Below are positions 62,394-64,000 of a DNA stretch of 64,000 nt, piece by piece. Where the stretch lies: NCBI GenBank assembly GCA_944326135.1, contig CALVCU010000004.1:1-64000 (forward strand). Direction: 5' to 3'. The translations under genes were made by a program, and so were the position numbers. Source of the DNA: an uncultured Ligilactobacillus sp. Lineage in GTDB: Bacteria; Bacillota; Bacilli; Lactobacillales; Lactobacillaceae. How positions within the stretch are numbered: the first letter of the stretch is position 1; each line of letters begins with the position of its first letter. The notes beneath the pieces were generated by a model. That model had not been told where the DNA came from. It did not search any database and saw nothing but the letters and a program-made list of their open reading frames with translations.

Positions 62394-62445
62394 ATAAAAG
62401 GGCGCGTAAAGTTAAAATATATAACTTTACCACCCTTTTATTTAT
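62394..62445. terminator. Bidirectional hairpin terminator
   Basis: AAAAGGG...GTAAAGTTA and TAACTTTAC...CCCTTTT around an AT loop, with a small internal bulge. Confidence 0.75.
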
Positions 62446-62945
62446 GCTTCATATGGTAATTCAACTTTAGTTTTAGTAATAATATGTTCTTTTGCTACTG
62501 ATAGGAAGTCATTAAGCCAGTATCCGTTTTGTAATGGAAGTGTAGTATCTAATGCAAAAATGGTTAATGTGTAATTATGTACACCTTCTGGCGGACGTGG
62601 CCCAATATAACACTGAGAAATATTTTTTGGACCATTTACTAATGAACCAGCAAGACTGTTTTTTCCTTGAATAAAGTTATGCAAAGTTTGACTAGAATTT
62701 TCAGGTAAATTATTTAAATCAACGGGTATATTACATGCTAACCAATGTATCCAAGCAAAACCACATACAGGTATAGCATCGAAATCAATTAAAGTTAATG
62801 CTAATGTCTTAGTTCCTGTAGGAATATCTTGAATTTTAATTGGAAATGAAACAATTGGATGATCTTCTAATTGAAATTCTGGCGCTGCTTTTGCACCATA
62901 TTTGTCTGGTAAAAAACCATGTTCTAAAGGTACATATACTTTCAT
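62442..62945 (-). CDS. YbhB/YbcL family protein (PEBP-like)
   Basis: A 167-residue Raf-kinase-inhibitor-like protein. It has LALTLIDFDAIPVCGFAWIHWLACNIP, which holds the conserved Asp and His of the ligand pocket, and the signature GPRPPEGVHNYTLTIFALDT. Bacterial role not established; possibly ligand binding in the cytosol. Confidence 0.88.
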   Translation of the reverse strand: MKVYVPLEHGFLPDKYGAKAAPEFQLEDHPIVSFPIKIQDIPTGTKTLALTLIDFDAIPVCGFAWIHWLACNIPVDLNNLPENSSQTLHNFIQGKNSLAGSLVNGPKNISQCYIGPRPPEGVHNYTLTIFALDTTLPLQNGYWLNDFLSVAKEHIITKTKVELPYEA

Positions 62946-63050
62946 AATTTCACCTAGTTTAATTAAATTTGATTTAATAGAAGTAATATCTATTCATAAT
63001 TAGCATAACATCAGTGCTTTTTCTTTGCTAGTAAACGCTCTCAACAAATA

Positions 63051-63082
63051 AAAATGAGACTATTTATATAATAGTCTCATTA
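63051..63082 (-). terminator. Hairpin terminator of the small gene at 63269
   Basis: AATGAGACTA and TAGTCTCATT flank an AT loop; the T-run follows on the minus strand. Confidence 0.75.
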
Positions 63083-63098
63083 AATATTAAATTAATTA

Positions 63099-63269
63099 TT
63101 AATGTAAATCACGCATATAACGCATTGGTTCGGGATATAATTTTTGTCTAAACCGTGTAGTTGCGTTATCTGTCCTTTTATATTTTGTGATTGCTAATTG
63201 ATTTAACTCAGCCTTTGTATCTGCTTTCAAATATACCTTTCCTGATTGACATCCAACCATTAACCACAT
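63099..63269 (-). CDS. Very small protein, 56 residues, unknown function
   Basis: Too short for usual ORF cut-offs. ATG at 63269, stop TAA at 63099. The product begins MWLMVGCQSGKVYLKADTKAE, continues to MRYMRDLH and is basic with an N-terminal strand-turn-strand. GAAAGAGTGAT precedes the start at a suitable distance, and a hairpin terminator follows directly, which supports a real gene. No family recognised; conservation would have to be checked. Confidence 0.6.
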   Translation of the reverse strand: MWLMVGCQSGKVYLKADTKAELNQLAITKYKRTDNATTRFRQKLYPEPMRYMRDLH

Positions 63270-63454
63270 TTTTATCACTCTTTCTATAAAATATAATTCC
63301 CCAAAAAATTACAAATCATAGCAAATAACATCCCTATTGTTATTATCCCCTAACTATTATCAGTTTTAACATTTATTTTAAATATTGTATACAATAAACC
63401 CATAATTACAAATAGATTTTGCACGTTAAATTATATAAATATTTATAAGTAAAA

Positions 63455-63488
63455 AAAAGAGACTACAGCAGTGCTGTAATCTCTTTTA
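63455..63488 (-). terminator. Hairpin terminator of the XRE-type gene
   Basis: AAAAGAGACTACAGCA and TGCTGTAATCTCTTTT (one mismatch), T-run on the minus strand. Confidence 0.75.
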
Positions 63489-63536
63489 ATTCCCTGAAAG
63501 TTTGCAAGAATTCACATTTATTCAATTAAGTCAGAA

Positions 63537-63731
63537 TTAATCTTTTAATAGTGATTCAATTGAAACGTGATACAATTCACTAATTTTAATTAAATTGTTG
63601 ACATCGGGAGTTCTTATTTCTTTCTCCCAGTTAGAAATAGTTTGTTGAGATACATAAAGCGTTTTAGATACTTCTTCTTGAGTTAACTCGCAATTTATAC
63701 GTGCATCTTTTAAATTTTTTCCAAGCCTCAT
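63537..63731 (-). CDS. Small XRE-family helix-turn-helix regulator
   Basis: A 64-residue single HTH domain: LKDARINCELTQEEVSKTLYVSQQTISNWEKEIRTPDVNNLIKISELYHVSIESLL covers the whole Cro/C1-type fold. Start ATG 63731 behind AAAGGGG. It lacks any effector domain, so it may be a dimeric DNA-binding switch. No linked toxin or phage gene is in view. The right-hand edge of the window follows. Confidence 0.88.
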   Translation of the reverse strand: MRLGKNLKDARINCELTQEEVSKTLYVSQQTISNWEKEIRTPDVNNLIKISELYHVSIESLLKD

Positions 63732-64000
63732 TATATACCCCTTTCCAAATTTGCCGTGAATTTTTACAAACTTCTGATGAATCCCAATAAGCTATAAAAA
63801 ATAACTTATTGAATTTCCCTTTAATTATACCCCTATATATAAGTTATTATGAATTAAAAGTTAAAGTTTATCAACAAAAATACTTTTAATTTCTATAATA
63901 TTTAAATTATAACAAATATTTTTGCAAAATTCCTAATATCTTAAAATATAATTCGGCTTTAAAAGAATTTTAAACTTAGTTAAATAATTTCTCTGATTCC
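63732..64000. other. Gene-free right edge with an inverted repeat
   Basis: AATAACTTAT (63800-63809) and ATAAGTTATT (63839-63848) form an inverted repeat upstream of the XRE gene and could be an operator. The rest is AT-rich with no coding frame that I can support. Confidence 0.35.

Overview
The window is AT-rich (roughly one third G+C by eye) chromosomal DNA of a low-GC Gram-positive, very probably a member of the Lactobacillaceae close to the Ligilactobacillus salivarius type. The basis is gene content and order: DUF3013-prmA-rsmE-relA-dtd, a T-box-controlled hisS-aspS pair, phoH-ybeY-dgkA-era, an arginine deiminase operon, aspartate decarboxylase with its aspartate/alanine exchanger, and a XerS-type recombinase. 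The genus is an inference. There are no rRNA or tRNA genes, CRISPR arrays, insertion sequences or prophage genes that I can see.

Layout. 0-2.5 kb: a truncated LysM surface protein with 54-bp tandem repeats, a degenerate thioredoxin-like membrane protein, a small membrane protein and a nucleoside hydrolase. 2.8-8.2 kb: an Ugp-type ABC importer operon that contains an RNase J-like metallo-beta-lactamase-fold hydrolase. 8.3-18.7 kb: housekeeping (ribosome methylation, stringent response, D-Tyr-tRNA deacylase, HAD phosphatase, wall amidase, hisS-aspS). 18.8-25.6 kb: YitT protein, a wall teichoic acid/glycosyltransferase cluster ending in tagD, and endonuclease IV. 25.8-28.2 kb: an icaADB-like exopolysaccharide operon. 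28.3-36.1 kb: D-serine dehydratase and the arc operon (arcA-arcB-arcC plus two ArcD-like antiporters). 36.2-45.1 kb: a frameshifted MATE pump, OsmC, ThrE, and the aspartate module (racemase, decarboxylase, AspT, another permease). 45.1-50.8 kb: folate enzyme, two unrecognised proteins, phoH-ybeY-dgkA-era, HD hydrolase. 51.3-59.1 kb: phosphoesterase, transporter, RqcH, MarR, DegV, TIM-barrel protein, signal peptidase I. 59.2-63.7 kb: xerS with an adjacent dif-like site, a PepSY-like secreted protein next to an orphan atypical response regulator, a PEBP-family protein and very small genes.

How it works together. Two modules are typical energy and acid-tolerance systems: arginine to ornithine with ATP (arc) and aspartate to alanine with proton-motive force (asdA/aspT). 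The arc promoter carries a perfect-consensus cre site over its -35 box, so catabolite repression by CcpA is likely. Cell-surface building (teichoic acid, poly-N-acetylglucosamine-type polymer, LysM protein, amidase, undecaprenol kinase, signal peptidase) is the other strong theme.

Most genes left of 59 kb read rightward, while almost all genes right of it read leftward. Together with xerS and the dif-like palindrome at 60304-60331, this suggests that the chromosome terminus lies inside the window.

The observations I rate highest are the dif-like site, an orphan OmpR-type regulator whose phospho-acceptor aspartate is glutamate, a tagD gene that appears to start at ATT, the MBL hydrolase and non-lipoprotein binding protein in the Ugp-type operon, and a hisS-aspS T-box with overlapping Asp and His codons (GACAC).
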